Source: Robinsoniella peoriensis | GTDB taxonomy: Bacteria; Bacillota; Clostridia; Lachnospirales; Lachnospiraceae | Length of the DNA: 64,000 nucleotides | Direction: 5' to 3' | Assembly (NCBI RefSeq): GCF_000797495.1 | Contig: NZ_JTGN01000015.1 | Span: 1 to 64,000 of the forward strand | Shown here: piece after piece, positions 34,515 to 44,221 of the stretch | Layout: the number at the start of each line of letters is the position of its first letter | How positions within the stretch are numbered: the stretch's first letter is position 1 | Notes under the pieces: generated by a model | Database searches by the model: none | What the model was told of the DNA's origin: nothing | Seen by the model: only the letters and a program-made list of their open reading frames with translations | Made by a program: the position numbers and the translations under genes

Positions 34515-36242
34515 ATGAAGCTTCAGAAAAAATTTTTTCTGATATTTTTATTGATTTCCATAATACCAATATTTATATTTTCCATCTACACTTACACCAG
34601 ATATACCAATCTGATTGAAAAGCAGGTCACTCAGTCTGCAGAAAACCTCATGGATGTCGCCTCCTTTCAGGCTAATTATACACTTAGTAATCTGGAGCAT
34701 ATTGTGGAAGCCATGTACCTCCCAAAGGAAGATCACGTGTCCATGGTGGATAACCTGAAAAAATATGCCGGAAGAACTCAGCCCACCGACTACGATATTT
34801 ATCTAAGCAACGAAAAGCTGAATTCCACCTGCCAGGATTTTATTTATTTTTCCCCTTACATTAACGGAATTTTTCTCTTTACCCCATCGGGAAATATTCT
34901 GGGCTATGGTTACGGAAACGGCATCAATATTTCCCACGATTATGATCCCACCCTTGATTCCTGGTATCAGGAATCAAGGGCGCTTGAAGGAAGCACCTAT
35001 ATCTACGGCCCGGATTCAAAAGATTTTTTTGAAAGCAGCAGTCCTTCTATCTCCTTTTGTACCGCACTGTACGATGTACACACCCGAGACTTCTTGGGGA
35101 TACTGATGATTGACTGTAAACCTGAGGTCTTTGATCTTGCCACAGTAAATACCATGCCAGAGACAGCCTCGCTGACCGTCATGCAAAAGGACAGCCCCCT
35201 GTATATTACCCAATCTCCGGGACTGTCTGATTTTGGCACCGATGACTCTCTTCTTCTGGAAAAGGATCTGAATCTGGTTGATCTCACCTTGCATGCTTCC
35301 ATAAACCGGGACCTTCTGTACAATGAGTTCAGTATTACGCAGATTACCCTTATATTTCTTACCGTCACCTGTATACTGGCCTTCCTCATTATTTCCATTC
35401 TCCTGTCTAAGAGCCTGACAAAGCCCATTACCTACCTGAGCAGTCAGATGGCACGGTCTGACGGAAAGTATGATGTATCTGACAGCCCTTACTTTGGCAA
35501 CCGGAATGAGATTGGCACTCTGTACAATTCCTTTCAGGAAATGCTGGATGAGCGGAACCGCTACATAAAAAACGAATTGGAAAACAAGCTGATCCTGCTG
35601 GATTCCCAGATGAAATCCCTGGAATCTCAAATAAATGCCCATTTCCTTTATAATACACTGGAGGCCATTAACAGCATTGCAGCAATCAACAAAGTTCCGA
35701 GAATCTGCACCATGACCATGGCTCTGGGCAGCATGTTCCGCTACAGCATCAAGACCAAGAGCGAACTGGTTCCCGTTAGGGAGGAGCTGGAACACGTAAA
35801 AAATTACGTTGCTATCCAGCAGATCCGGTTCGACTATGGGTTCACATATGAGGTGCATATTCCGGATGCACTCCGTGAAGTAAAGGTGCTGAAACTGATT
35901 CTGCAGCCCCTGGTGGAAAATGCACTGTATCACGGCCTAAACTACTGCCGTGCAGGAAATTTGATCACCGTGGAAGCAAGGCGGGAGAAAAACAGGTTGT
36001 TCCTCTGTGTCACTGACAACGGAAGGGGAATGACGGAGGATGCGCTTACAGTCCTCCAAAATCAATTGGCGGAGAAACCGGAATTTAAAGAACTGGGGCG
36101 CAGGCATGGTCAAAGTATCGGTGTGAAAAATATTCACACACGTATCTCTCTATACTATGGGGAGTATTACGGACTTCAGATATTCAGTAAAATAGGGCAG
36201 GGTACAATGGTACAGATCACCCTCCCTGTGATGGATGGATAA
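34515..36242 (+). CDS. YesM-type sensor histidine kinase
   Basis: 575 residues. Membrane segments at 7-25 and 274-296 flank an extracellular sensor of about 245 residues (dCache-like). HAMP linker about 297-350, then the LytS/YesM-type kinase core with phospho-acceptor His376 in SQINAHFLYNTLEAI, the N-box LILQPLVENALYHG, and VTDNGRGM plus GIGVKN-like nucleotide motifs. AGGAGG precedes the ATG. It pairs with the response regulator 119 bases downstream and is divergent from the binding lipoprotein. Predicted to sense an extracellular carbohydrate, probably rhamnosyl oligosaccharide (inference). Confidence 0.9.
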   Translation: MKLQKKFFLIFLLISIIPIFIFSIYTYTRYTNLIEKQVTQSAENLMDVASFQANYTLSNLEHIVEAMYLPKEDHVSMVDNLKKYAGRTQPTDYDIYLSNEKLNSTCQDFIYFSPYINGIFLFTPSGNILGYGYGNGINISHDYDPTLDSWYQESRALEGSTYIYGPDSKDFFESSSPSISFCTALYDVHTRDFLGILMIDCKPEVFDLATVNTMPETASLTVMQKDSPLYITQSPGLSDFGTDDSLLLEKDLNLVDLTLHASINRDLLYNEFSITQITLIFLTVTCILAFLIISILLSKSLTKPITYLSSQMARSDGKYDVSDSPYFGNRNEIGTLYNSFQEMLDERNRYIKNELENKLILLDSQMKSLESQINAHFLYNTLEAINSIAAINKVPRICTMTMALGSMFRYSIKTKSELVPVREELEHVKNYVAIQQIRFDYGFTYEVHIPDALREVKVLKLILQPLVENALYHGLNYCRAGNLITVEARREKNRLFLCVTDNGRGMTEDALTVLQNQLAEKPEFKELGRRHGQSIGVKNIHTRISLYYGEYYGLQIFSKIGQGTMVQITLPVMDG

Positions 36243-36361
36243 CGGCTCTATACCTGCATCTCAAAAAGGATGCGGCTACTTCAAACACCATCATAAAGCA
36301 ATTTCCAACCAAATGGAACTTTCAACCGTAAAAAGGATAAATTACAAAGGAGTGTTACACT

Positions 36362-37915
36362 ATGAAATACCGCTATCTCATTATTGATGATGAAAAGCTG
36401 GCCCGCCTTGGGACGCTGGAAAAGCTCTCTCCCATAAATGACCGGATTACTTGTGCGGGAGAGGCCGCAGATGGAGATGAGGGAATCGCCCTTGTAGAAA
36501 AACTCCACCCGGATATTATCATTACTGATATGAAAATGCCCATCATGGACGGAGAGCAGCTTCTCCCCCTGCTGGCGGAAAAATATCCCCAGATACAGAT
36601 TATCGTCATCAGTGGATACCGCGACTTTGAATACTCCAGACAGGCTATCCGCGCCAGTGCCATTGACTATATCTTAAAGCCTTTTGGCAGCAGTGAGATT
36701 ATCTCTGCTGTAGAGCAGGCCATCACCCGCATTGAAAATCAGACAGAGGTGGAAACAAAACTTCAGTCCTCGGAGAAATATAAGGAAGCTCTTCACCTAA
36801 ACCACGATAGAGAGCAGCTTAGGAACCTGATCTGCGGTTACTCCGAGAGTAATCTGCAGCTCTCCTCCGAACGGTTGAAATTTATCAATCAGAGCCACTC
36901 CTGCCTTTTCGTGCTGCTGCGCTCTGAACAGCCTTTGCCGGAGGATGAAATCAGCCTGCTCCTTTCCGACAGGGGCTATGACAACATGGCTCTTTATCTT
37001 CCCCACCCCCATGCAGAAAACCTGGGCTTTTTTCTGCTGTTCTTTCCCGCCAGGACGTTTTTTTCGGCAGAGTCAGTCTGTCATGAAATGATCGAAAATC
37101 TAAAGGCACTGTTTCTTTCCCGGAATGAACAAGTGATCTATGGAGTCAGCCGGGAACACCGACACCTGCTGTCCCTGCACAATGCCTTTCAGGAAAGCAT
37201 TCAGGCCTTGAATCAGATGAAGGTACAGGATGATACTTATATCTTTACCATTACGGATACCCCTGCTCCCAAATCCATCCTTTGGGAGCGCACAGACCAG
37301 CTGCTCTTCCGAATTGAAGCCGGCATGAATCAGGAGGTGGATATCTTGGTAAAAGACCTGTTTTCTTATTATCAAAGCCTGACAGATGCCACTTTTTATG
37401 AAATCAAATGCTCCTGCTTCCAAATCACCAATCAGGTGAAGCTGATGCTAAACCAGTATATTCAGCAGATTCAGGCTGACTCCGTGGATACCAGCATCCA
37501 GAATATTCTGGATACTATGTTCAGTCTGGAGGAGCTATGCCGCTATTACCGGCAGTTTTTCGGAACTATATCCCAGGCTTTGGCACCTGACAATGTGTAC
37601 TCTGACAGCGACATTGTAAATAATGTGAAAACCTATATTGACAGAAACTTCTACCGCGATATCTCTGTGGAGTTTGTAGCTTCTCTGTTCCACATGAACA
37701 GAAGTTACCTAAGCCATATATTCAAGAAAAAGCAGGGAAAGACTTTTATTGACTACCTGAATCTGGTAAGAGTTTCGGAATCCAAAATACTGTTGAAAAA
37801 TTCCGACAAAAAACTATACCAAATTGCCAAAGCTGTAGGTTACGACAATGTCAGCTATTTCTGTCGGGTATTTAAAAAGCTGGAGCAGATGACACCAGAG
37901 CAATATCGGGGATAA
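36362..37915 (+). CDS. YesN-type response regulator (REC-AraC)
   Basis: 517 residues. Receiver domain 1-125 with phospho-acceptor Asp56 (IIITDMKMPIMDG), switch Ser in VISGYRDFEYS and Lys in DYILKPFG. A long central helical region, then an AraC-type DNA-binding domain (about 418-515; ISVEFVASLFHMNRSYLSHIFKK, LYQIAKAVGYDNVSYFCRVFKK). AAAGGAG ribosome site. Likely activator of the GH78 and GH106 promoters, which carry matching direct-repeat elements. Confidence 0.9.
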   Translation: MKYRYLIIDDEKLARLGTLEKLSPINDRITCAGEAADGDEGIALVEKLHPDIIITDMKMPIMDGEQLLPLLAEKYPQIQIIVISGYRDFEYSRQAIRASAIDYILKPFGSSEIISAVEQAITRIENQTEVETKLQSSEKYKEALHLNHDREQLRNLICGYSESNLQLSSERLKFINQSHSCLFVLLRSEQPLPEDEISLLLSDRGYDNMALYLPHPHAENLGFFLLFFPARTFFSAESVCHEMIENLKALFLSRNEQVIYGVSREHRHLLSLHNAFQESIQALNQMKVQDDTYIFTITDTPAPKSILWERTDQLLFRIEAGMNQEVDILVKDLFSYYQSLTDATFYEIKCSCFQITNQVKLMLNQYIQQIQADSVDTSIQNILDTMFSLEELCRYYRQFFGTISQALAPDNVYSDSDIVNNVKTYIDRNFYRDISVEFVASLFHMNRSYLSHIFKKKQGKTFIDYLNLVRVSESKILLKNSDKKLYQIAKAVGYDNVSYFCRVFKKLEQMTPEQYRG

Positions 37916-37983
37916 TATACCATACAACTATTAATAATACTATTAACAGGTATTCTAAATACCTTTATAAAAGGGAGTAACCT

Positions 37984-39270
37984 ATGAAAAAAACAAATAT
38001 CAAGTACCAGACCTATGTTCAGATCCTGAAAGAAGAATTAGTTCCCGCCATGGGATGTACCGAGCCAATCTCGATTGCCTACGGAGCTGCAAAAGCCAGG
38101 GAGATACTGGGGTGTATTCCCCAGAGGATTGAGATACAGGTAAGCGGTAATATTATAAAAAATGTAAAGAGCGTGATTGTTCCAAATACCGGAGGATTAA
38201 AGGGCATCTCTGCCGCAGTCATCGCAGGGGTAATTGCCGGAAATGCTGATAAAAAACTGGAAGTCATCTCCCAGGTGACGCCGGAAGAAAAAGCGCTGAT
38301 GAAACAGGCACTCACTGATATTCCCGTTGTGGTAAAAGAAGCCGTTACTGACAGGATTTTTGATATTATACTCTTTTTCTCTGCTGAGGAATCCTGTGTA
38401 AACCTGCGCATCAGTGATTACCATACAAATATTGTGTACATTGAAAAAGATCAGAAAATACTCTATGAAGCTGGCGTAACTGCACTGGCTGAGACACATC
38501 TCACGGACCGCAGCCTGTTGGATGTGGAGAGTATTGTAGAGTTCGCAGATTCAGTGGACATCGATGATGTCAGAGAGGTTCTGGATCGACAGATTGCTTA
38601 TAATTCTGCTATTGCCGAAGAAGGTTTGAAGGGAACTTACGGAGCTAATATTGGAAATGTGATTCTCTCTACCTACGGCAATGATATTAAAGTTCGTGCC
38701 AAGGCTGCTGCGGCTGCCGGCTCTGATGCCAGAATGAGCGGATGTGAGCTTCCTGTTATCATCAATTCCGGAAGCGGGAATCAGGGCATGTGTGCCTCTC
38801 TTCCGGTAATTGAATACGGCAAAGAACTGGGGGTAAGTCATGACAGGCTGCTTCGTGCTTTGGTGGTATCGAACCTGATTACCATACATCAGAAGACCGG
38901 GATTGGCAGACTGTCAGCATACTGCGGCGCTGTCAGTGCCGGCTGTGGAAGCGGTACCGGAATCGCCTATCTTATGGGCGGGGACTTCAAGGTTATTGCC
39001 CATACCCTGGTAAATTCCGTGGCAATTGTCTCCGGCATAATCTGCGACGGGGCAAAGGCTTCCTGTGCCGCCAAAATTGCCGCCTCTGTGGATGCCGGCA
39101 TTCTGGGTTATTATATGTATAAAAACGGAAAGCAGTTTTACAGCGGCGATGGTATCGTTACAAAGGGTGTGGAAGCTACTATCCGCAATATCGGGATACT
39201 GGGTAAAGAGGGGATGAAAGAAACCGATAAGGAAATCATTAAATTGATGATTCAGGAACCACAGGATTAA
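37984..39270 (+). CDS. cyuA: L-cysteine desulfidase/serine dehydratase-like protein (UPF0597)
   Basis: 428 residues, cytoplasmic. Matches the CyuA/YhaM (UPF0597) family: ELVPAMGCTEPISIAYGAAKAR at the N-terminus, SGCELPVIINSGSGNQG in the middle, and YCGAVSAGCGSGTG near residue 315. The conserved Cys residues bind an Fe-S cluster in this L-serine-dehydratase-like fold. Characterised members convert L-cysteine to pyruvate, ammonia and sulfide. Sits 68 bases after the response regulator on the same strand, so may be co-transcribed, though no functional link is apparent. Ends at a strong terminator. Confidence 0.88.
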   Translation: MKKTNIKYQTYVQILKEELVPAMGCTEPISIAYGAAKAREILGCIPQRIEIQVSGNIIKNVKSVIVPNTGGLKGISAAVIAGVIAGNADKKLEVISQVTPEEKALMKQALTDIPVVVKEAVTDRIFDIILFFSAEESCVNLRISDYHTNIVYIEKDQKILYEAGVTALAETHLTDRSLLDVESIVEFADSVDIDDVREVLDRQIAYNSAIAEEGLKGTYGANIGNVILSTYGNDIKVRAKAAAAAGSDARMSGCELPVIINSGSGNQGMCASLPVIEYGKELGVSHDRLLRALVVSNLITIHQKTGIGRLSAYCGAVSAGCGSGTGIAYLMGGDFKVIAHTLVNSVAIVSGIICDGAKASCAAKIAASVDAGILGYYMYKNGKQFYSGDGIVTKGVEATIRNIGILGKEGMKETDKEIIKLMIQEPQD

Positions 39271-39351
39271 GATCATGGGGACTTCAGAATAATAGAAAGA
39301 TTTTCAGCTGTTACGTTTGGATTCATATAATTTGTATGATCTGGGTAAAAA

Positions 39352-39393
39352 GGCAGGTTCGGTATTTTCCATACGGGAAATACCGAACCTGCC
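39352..39393. terminator. Bidirectional terminator between cyuA and the DUF4340 gene
   Basis: Perfect 16-bp stem GGCAGGTTCGGTATTT (39352-39367) with 39378-39393, T-rich on both sides. Convergent genes share it. Confidence 0.9.
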
Positions 39394-39408
39394 CATTTTA
39401 TTTTACAG

Positions 39409-40596
39409 CTATTCTGCCTTCCGCAGATCACTGTACTGTGCTTCCAGCCATGGCTTTAATGCATCGGCTGACATTGTGTGTACTTCATTATTGTCAGATG
39501 TCTTGACGTAGTAATCACCGTCTTCCGTTTGATTTCCAATCTGAAGTATTACCTGTTTTACTTCTGTTACCAGTTTTGTACTCTGGGTTTCGCTCTCAGA
39601 CTCTTCTGTCTGAACGTCATCCGCTTCCGTGGTTTTAGTTCCAGGCTCAGATGCAGACTCAGATCCAGGCGCAGATGCAGTCTCAGATGCAGGCTCAGAT
39701 CCAGGTTCAGATCCAGGTTCAGATGCAGGCTCAGATCCAGGTTCAGATCCAGGCTCAGATGACTCAGCCTCATGGGTCACCGTGTAATCCAGCGTAATGA
39801 CTGCTGAAGGGTCTTTTAGACCGTACTGATCCAGGTTCTTACAGTCATAGTCAATATAATCCTTAAAGTTCAGGCTGGTCACATTGGAAAGTAATTGGTT
39901 AGACTTGGTTCCATCTGCTTCTTTTTTCTTGTTTTTACTGTCTTTTACACTCCACGTTGCCGAATCATCTCGGGATGATTCTAGTGTAAGCTGATTGTCT
40001 GTCTGGTCAACTACTGCTTTAATGATGGTATTACTGGTGATGCTTGGGAAGGAACTGTCTACAACCAGATCATACAGTTTTCCGTTAAAGGCATTTGCAA
40101 AGGCACTGCTTACGGTATAGATATGCTCGGGATTATTCATATACATATAATAATCACCCGTTGTTTCATTTTCATTTCCTATATAAAATACTGTCTCTAC
40201 ACCATTATTACTGATCACCGTAACGGTATTACTGGGCTCCTTAAGACCATAATCATCCAGATTCTCAAGCTGTCCCAGATCTCTTACGGCTTTAATATCT
40301 TTAAAATTATCCAGAAGTGTTTTCACTTTATCCTGATCTACCGGAAAGTTTTTATCTTCTGTATAATACCAGCTGTTATTTTCTTTTTTAAACTCCAGCT
40401 TTTCCTTATCAAGGATATATGTGAGTCCTGTTATATCAGATTCCTCAATGGAAGTTACTGCAACGCTGGTATCTTCTGTTTCTGATTCTGCCTCCTGCTC
40501 TTTATTATAATTTTTCAGGCAGAAATACGCTGCAGTCAGAAGAATTAATACAACAAGAGCAGTAAGTAACCCTATTAATTTCTTCTTTTTCTTCAT
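39409..40596 (-). CDS. DUF4340 membrane-anchored protein of the Gld-type ABC system
   Basis: 395 residues. One N-terminal membrane anchor (8-26), then two copies of a DUF4340-type beta-rich domain outside the membrane (DYGLKEPSNTVTV and QYGLKDPSAVITL mark the two copies). Between residues about 278 and 330 is an SEP/GSEP low-complexity insert encoded by 12-bp repeats, unusual for the family. It overlaps the GldG-like gene by one base (TAATG). DUF4340 proteins habitually accompany GldF/GldG-type ABC systems. Molecular role unknown. Confidence 0.85.
   Translation of the reverse strand: MKKKKKLIGLLTALVVLILLTAAYFCLKNYNKEQEAESETEDTSVAVTSIEESDITGLTYILDKEKLEFKKENNSWYYTEDKNFPVDQDKVKTLLDNFKDIKAVRDLGQLENLDDYGLKEPSNTVTVISNNGVETVFYIGNENETTGDYYMYMNNPEHIYTVSSAFANAFNGKLYDLVVDSSFPSITSNTIIKAVVDQTDNQLTLESSRDDSATWSVKDSKNKKKEADGTKSNQLLSNVTSLNFKDYIDYDCKNLDQYGLKDPSAVITLDYTVTHEAESSEPGSEPGSEPASEPGSEPGSEPASETASAPGSESASEPGTKTTEADDVQTEESESETQSTKLVTEVKQVILQIGNQTEDGDYYVKTSDNNEVHTMSADALKPWLEAQYSDLRKAE
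39635..39765 (-). repeat. 12-bp coding repeats (Ser-Glu-Pro-Gly)
   Basis: Imperfect GGTTCAGATCCA / GGCTCAGATCCA units encode an SEPGSEPA-type extracellular linker inside the DUF4340 protein. Likely variable in length. Confidence 0.8.
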
Positions 40597-42026
40597 TATC
40601 GTTTTCTCCTTCTAAACCAGATTACTCCGCCTGTCAGCAGGCAAATCAGCGGCAGGATTACAATCGCAAGAGAACTTAAGAATGCAGAGGCTGCTGAAGT
40701 AATTGTCAGATAGCTTACCTGGGTACTCTTACTTGGAATGGATACACTTGCCTCCTGATCACACATCCAGCTGAGTGCATTTGTCAGAAGCTCCGTATTG
40801 GCACCGGATACCGCACTGTCAATCTGTTCATTTAACATATTACCACTTGACAGGTATACCAGTTTTGTTTCTTTGTCATCGACCGTTTCCGTAATTGCAA
40901 CACCCAGATCATATGCGCCCGATTCATCCCCATCTTCTTTGGACAGGCTAGTCATGTTTTCTGCATCCTTTTTTATATACGCGGAATCTGACGTGGTAAG
41001 GAGGCTGCTGACGTTAACCGTATCTCTTTTATCATCCAGTGTTTTAATTCCCTGGGCTACCGGCATTAAAACAAAACGGCCGCTCAGGCTGCTTACTACT
41101 TCCTGGCTTCCGATATTTGGAAGGAGGTATAACGGATTTCCGGAAGCATAATGATTCGCATCTCCTTCAATCACCACACCGTCCATTGTCTCTACACCGT
41201 ATTCCTTTAATATGGATTCGAAATTAGGCATTTCCGTACCGGTATAGTCTGATACGATCATTGCTTTTCCGCCTGCTTTTAAGTAATTAATGATCTTTGA
41301 TGCCTCATCTGCCGAAATATCCTTGGTTGGGGAAAACAGGAACAGACAGTCCGCATCTTCCGGTACCGACTCCTGGGATACCAGATTCAAATCCTTAATC
41401 TCTATATTTTCCTTTTCAATTGCAGACTTCATCGTAGTGCTGACAGATGCCTCATCATGGCCTCCCAGTACATACATTACCGGAAGTTCTTCCGATGTGA
41501 CATAAGAGATGGCACTGGTTATCTGGCCCTCTCCGTCAAATCCGGTAACCTGGGAAGAATATGTGCTGTAATCTACACTTGTTTCATAAATGTCACTGTA
41601 ATTAATAACCTTGTTTCTCTTTTCTCCAACCACAATAATACTGTTGCTGCTGACCTTCTCATCTGTATACTGAGAAGCAAAGTTTGGATACAGTGCCGGA
41701 TCCTTGGTTTCAACTTTTATATGGGAAGAGAGGTCTTTATAACGGTCCAGAACCTCTTTTAAGGTACTATCCTCCTGCCCGTTCTGTGCAATCAGGTAAA
41801 GGGTTACATCACTTTTTAACCCCTTGATAATTTCCTCCGTCTTGTCTCCAATCGTATAGAGTTTATTATCGCTGAAATCCAGTTTTGTATATTTACCGGG
41901 AAGCTGTCCGATCACCAGGTTAATTACAATTACAATGGCTATTACAATCACCGTAATGACTATGCTGTACGAACCATTTTTTACTTTTTTGTTACTCCAT
42001 TTCGGAAAAATGTTTTTTATTTTCAT
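40596..42026 (-). CDS. GldG-type ABC system auxiliary protein
   Basis: 476 residues. A single N-terminal membrane helix (20-42), an extracytoplasmic GldG/ABC_transp_aux domain (about 50-400; DFSDNKLYTIGDKTEEIIKGL, PVMYVLGGHDEA, SGGKA-like AGGKAMIVSDY) and a C-terminal membrane helix ending WFRRRKR. In gliding bacteria GldG works with GldA/GldF. In Firmicutes the same trio is common but of unknown substrate. Third gene of the ATPase-permease-GldG-DUF4340 operon, 12 bases after the permease. Confidence 0.87.
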   Translation of the reverse strand: MKIKNIFPKWSNKKVKNGSYSIVITVIVIAIVIVINLVIGQLPGKYTKLDFSDNKLYTIGDKTEEIIKGLKSDVTLYLIAQNGQEDSTLKEVLDRYKDLSSHIKVETKDPALYPNFASQYTDEKVSSNSIIVVGEKRNKVINYSDIYETSVDYSTYSSQVTGFDGEGQITSAISYVTSEELPVMYVLGGHDEASVSTTMKSAIEKENIEIKDLNLVSQESVPEDADCLFLFSPTKDISADEASKIINYLKAGGKAMIVSDYTGTEMPNFESILKEYGVETMDGVVIEGDANHYASGNPLYLLPNIGSQEVVSSLSGRFVLMPVAQGIKTLDDKRDTVNVSSLLTTSDSAYIKKDAENMTSLSKEDGDESGAYDLGVAITETVDDKETKLVYLSSGNMLNEQIDSAVSGANTELLTNALSWMCDQEASVSIPSKSTQVSYLTITSAASAFLSSLAIVILPLICLLTGGVIWFRRRKR

Positions 42027-42038
42027 GATCTGCCTCCT

Positions 42039-42902
42039 CTAGCTCCAGCGTCTCTTCTGTATCGACTGTACCGTCAAAAACAGAAAAACAGCAATGATTG
42101 ATAAAAAGTATATGATTCCTCCGATATCCAGAATTCCACTGACAAAATTGTCAAAATGACTGGAGATATCAAATATACCCAATACCTTCTGTATTGCTCC
42201 TTCAAAGAGGCTTTGTTTTACAGTATATAGAACCAGCAGTGCCGCCTCTCCTATAACTGCCACCAGGCACACCGTAAATAAATTCTTCATCACCATGTAG
42301 ATAATTCCGCAGCAAACAAGAAGTACCGCGGTAAATGCAATGAGGGAAGTAATTGCCGTTTCCGAAAAAAAACTTTTAATGCCGCTCATCATATAACAGA
42401 TAAACAGCACCACAAAGGTTACTACTGCTGCTATAATCTGGCTCTCAGTTATAGATGATAAGAAAATTCCTATTGCGATATTGGCACATCCCAAAAGGAA
42501 AAATCCGATCACTGCAACGTAAGCCATTTTAAGGGATACGGAACCAAAATTTTTTAATATAATCGGATAAATGCAAAGAATGATCATAGGAATCAGGAAG
42601 ATCACGATTAATGCCGTAAATTTCCCCAGTACAATATCTTTCACAGAAAGAGGGGATGTCAAAAGCAGCTGGTCTGTCTTCTGTTTCTTTTCTTCCGCCA
42701 GTACCCGCATGGTCAATATTGGCGTTATAATAAGGAATACAAAGGTTATTGCAGATAATGTATATCCAAAGACCGGATATCCCATCTGTAGATTATAAGC
42801 AGTAAAATACACTCCTGCCAGTAGTAAAATAAATGCGATAAATACATATCCAGTCATAGAAGTAAGATAAGATTTCACCTCTTTTTTACAAATCGCTGTC
42901 AT
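42039..42902 (-). CDS. ABC-2 type permease (GldF-like)
   Basis: 287 residues from the ATG at 42902, which has GGAGGAG upstream and lies inside the 3' end of the ATPase gene (17-base overlap). Six membrane segments. The conserved loop VLAEEKKQKTDQLLLTSPLS (about residues 68-87) is typical of ABC-2/GldF permeases. Forms the membrane part of the transporter with the ATPase encoded upstream. Confidence 0.87.
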   Translation of the reverse strand: MTAICKKEVKSYLTSMTGYVFIAFILLLAGVYFTAYNLQMGYPVFGYTLSAITFVFLIITPILTMRVLAEEKKQKTDQLLLTSPLSVKDIVLGKFTALIVIFLIPMIILCIYPIILKNFGSVSLKMAYVAVIGFFLLGCANIAIGIFLSSITESQIIAAVVTFVVLFICYMMSGIKSFFSETAITSLIAFTAVLLVCCGIIYMVMKNLFTVCLVAVIGEAALLVLYTVKQSLFEGAIQKVLGIFDISSHFDNFVSGILDIGGIIYFLSIIAVFLFLTVQSIQKRRWS

Positions 42903-43992
42903 GAGTCTGCTCCTCCTCTTCCATATTCTTTTCCTCTTGCAAATCATGTTCCCGCCCGGTCAGGGCCCCTTCTTTTGGTTCATCATCCGCTGATGCCGGT
43001 TCACCCTGTGATTCATTCTGATCTTCCTCTTCACCGCCAGCTTCATCTGTCAGCTTTTTATCATCTGCTGTCAGCTCCAGGAATACATCTTCCAGGGATA
43101 CCCTGGTGGACTTCATCATAAGAATCGGACATTGCGCATGAGCCATTCCATAGAAAATTTCTTCTCTTACATCTGCCTGATCCTTTGCTCTTACTTCAAT
43201 ATCCACCGTATTTTCTTCATCAGACTCCCGGAAACTCCACTCGTCGATATTCTCAATTTCATTTAGAATCTGCTCCGTCTCTACTTTTGTTCCTTTCACT
43301 CTCAGGTTCAGGGTCTCACTTCCCTGCATCAGCTTACTCAGGTTCCCGGGTGTATCACTTGCAACCAGTTTGCCATGTGCGATAATCATAACATAATCAC
43401 AGACTGCACTTACCTCTGACAGGATATGGGAGCTCAAAATGACTGTATGCTTTTTACTCAGACTCTTAATTAATTCACGAATCTCAATAATCTGCTTTGG
43501 ATCAAGTCCTACGGTAGGCTCATCCAGTATTATGACTTCCGGATATCCCATTATTGCCTGTGCCAGCCCCACTCTCTGGCGGTAGCCCTTTGATAAATTC
43601 TTAATTAAGCGGTTCTTCATATCCGTAATCTTTGTCATTTCCATGACTTCGCTTATCATATCCAGACGTTGATCCTTAGGGATTTTCTTTAATTGTGCAA
43701 CAAATTTTAAATATTCCCAAACGGTCATATCAAAATAAAGAGGTGGCTGTTCAGGAAGATATCCGATACATTTTTTAGCCTCTTCCGGCTCCTCTAAGAT
43801 ATCATGCCCATTGATGCTTACGCTGCCCTCCGTTGATGCAATATATCCGGTAATGATATTCATTGTAGTCGATTTTCCAGCTCCATTCGGGCCTAAAAAA
43901 CCGTAGATCTGACCTTTTTCAACGGAAAAGCTAAGGCCGTCTACAGCAAGATGATCTCCATATCTTTTGACTAAATTCTTTACTTCTATCAA
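42886..43992 (-). CDS. ABC transporter ATP-binding protein (GldA-like)
   Basis: 368 residues from a TTG at 43992, chosen because AAAGGAGG lies seven bases upstream and translation begins IEVKNLVKRYG; the frame to 44034 has no ribosome site. Walker A GPNGAGKST (34-42), signature SKGYRQR (a LSGGQ variant), Walker B VIILDEPTVGLDP, H-loop ILSSH. The canonical 300-residue ATPase is followed by an unusual acidic tail of about 60 residues (EEEDQNESQGEP ... EEEEQTHDSDL). First gene of the Gld-type operon. Confidence 0.9.
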   Translation of the reverse strand: MIEVKNLVKRYGDHLAVDGLSFSVEKGQIYGFLGPNGAGKSTTMNIITGYIASTEGSVSINGHDILEEPEEAKKCIGYLPEQPPLYFDMTVWEYLKFVAQLKKIPKDQRLDMISEVMEMTKITDMKNRLIKNLSKGYRQRVGLAQAIMGYPEVIILDEPTVGLDPKQIIEIRELIKSLSKKHTVILSSHILSEVSAVCDYVMIIAHGKLVASDTPGNLSKLMQGSETLNLRVKGTKVETEQILNEIENIDEWSFRESDEENTVDIEVRAKDQADVREEIFYGMAHAQCPILMMKSTRVSLEDVFLELTADDKKLTDEAGGEEEDQNESQGEPASADDEPKEGALTGREHDLQEEKNMEEEEQTHDSDL

Positions 43993-44073
43993 ACTTCTTC
44001 CTCCTTTTTCATTCACATGGCAACTTCCCGGCAACCCGTAATTACCGTTAATTACTTATCTAAATTACGAGAT

Positions 44074-44108
44074 AAATGTGTTTTTTATTAGATTAAAATG
44101 TGTTTTTT
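44074..44108. promoter_or_regulatory. 13-bp direct repeats upstream of the Gld-type operon
   Basis: AAATGTGTTTTTT occurs at 44074-44086 and again, identical, at 44096-44108, 22 bases apart (two helical turns), about 80-115 bases before the ATPase start. Candidate regulator site. No consensus promoter was confidently placed in 43993-44130. Confidence 0.5.
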
Positions 44109-44130
44109 CTCTGAAAATTCTGTGAACACC

Positions 44131-44169
44131 AAAAAAGAGCTGCCACTTTTCCCTATTAAGTGACAACTC
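44131..44169 (-). terminator. Terminator after the 99-residue protein gene
   Basis: A 12-bp stem with two G-U pairs (44137-44148 with 44158-44169) followed by six T on the minus strand. Confidence 0.78.
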
Positions 44170-44221
44170 CCATTATTTCTATTAGCGCCAGAATACGTTT
44201 AACCGCTGGCTAATCAACTAA

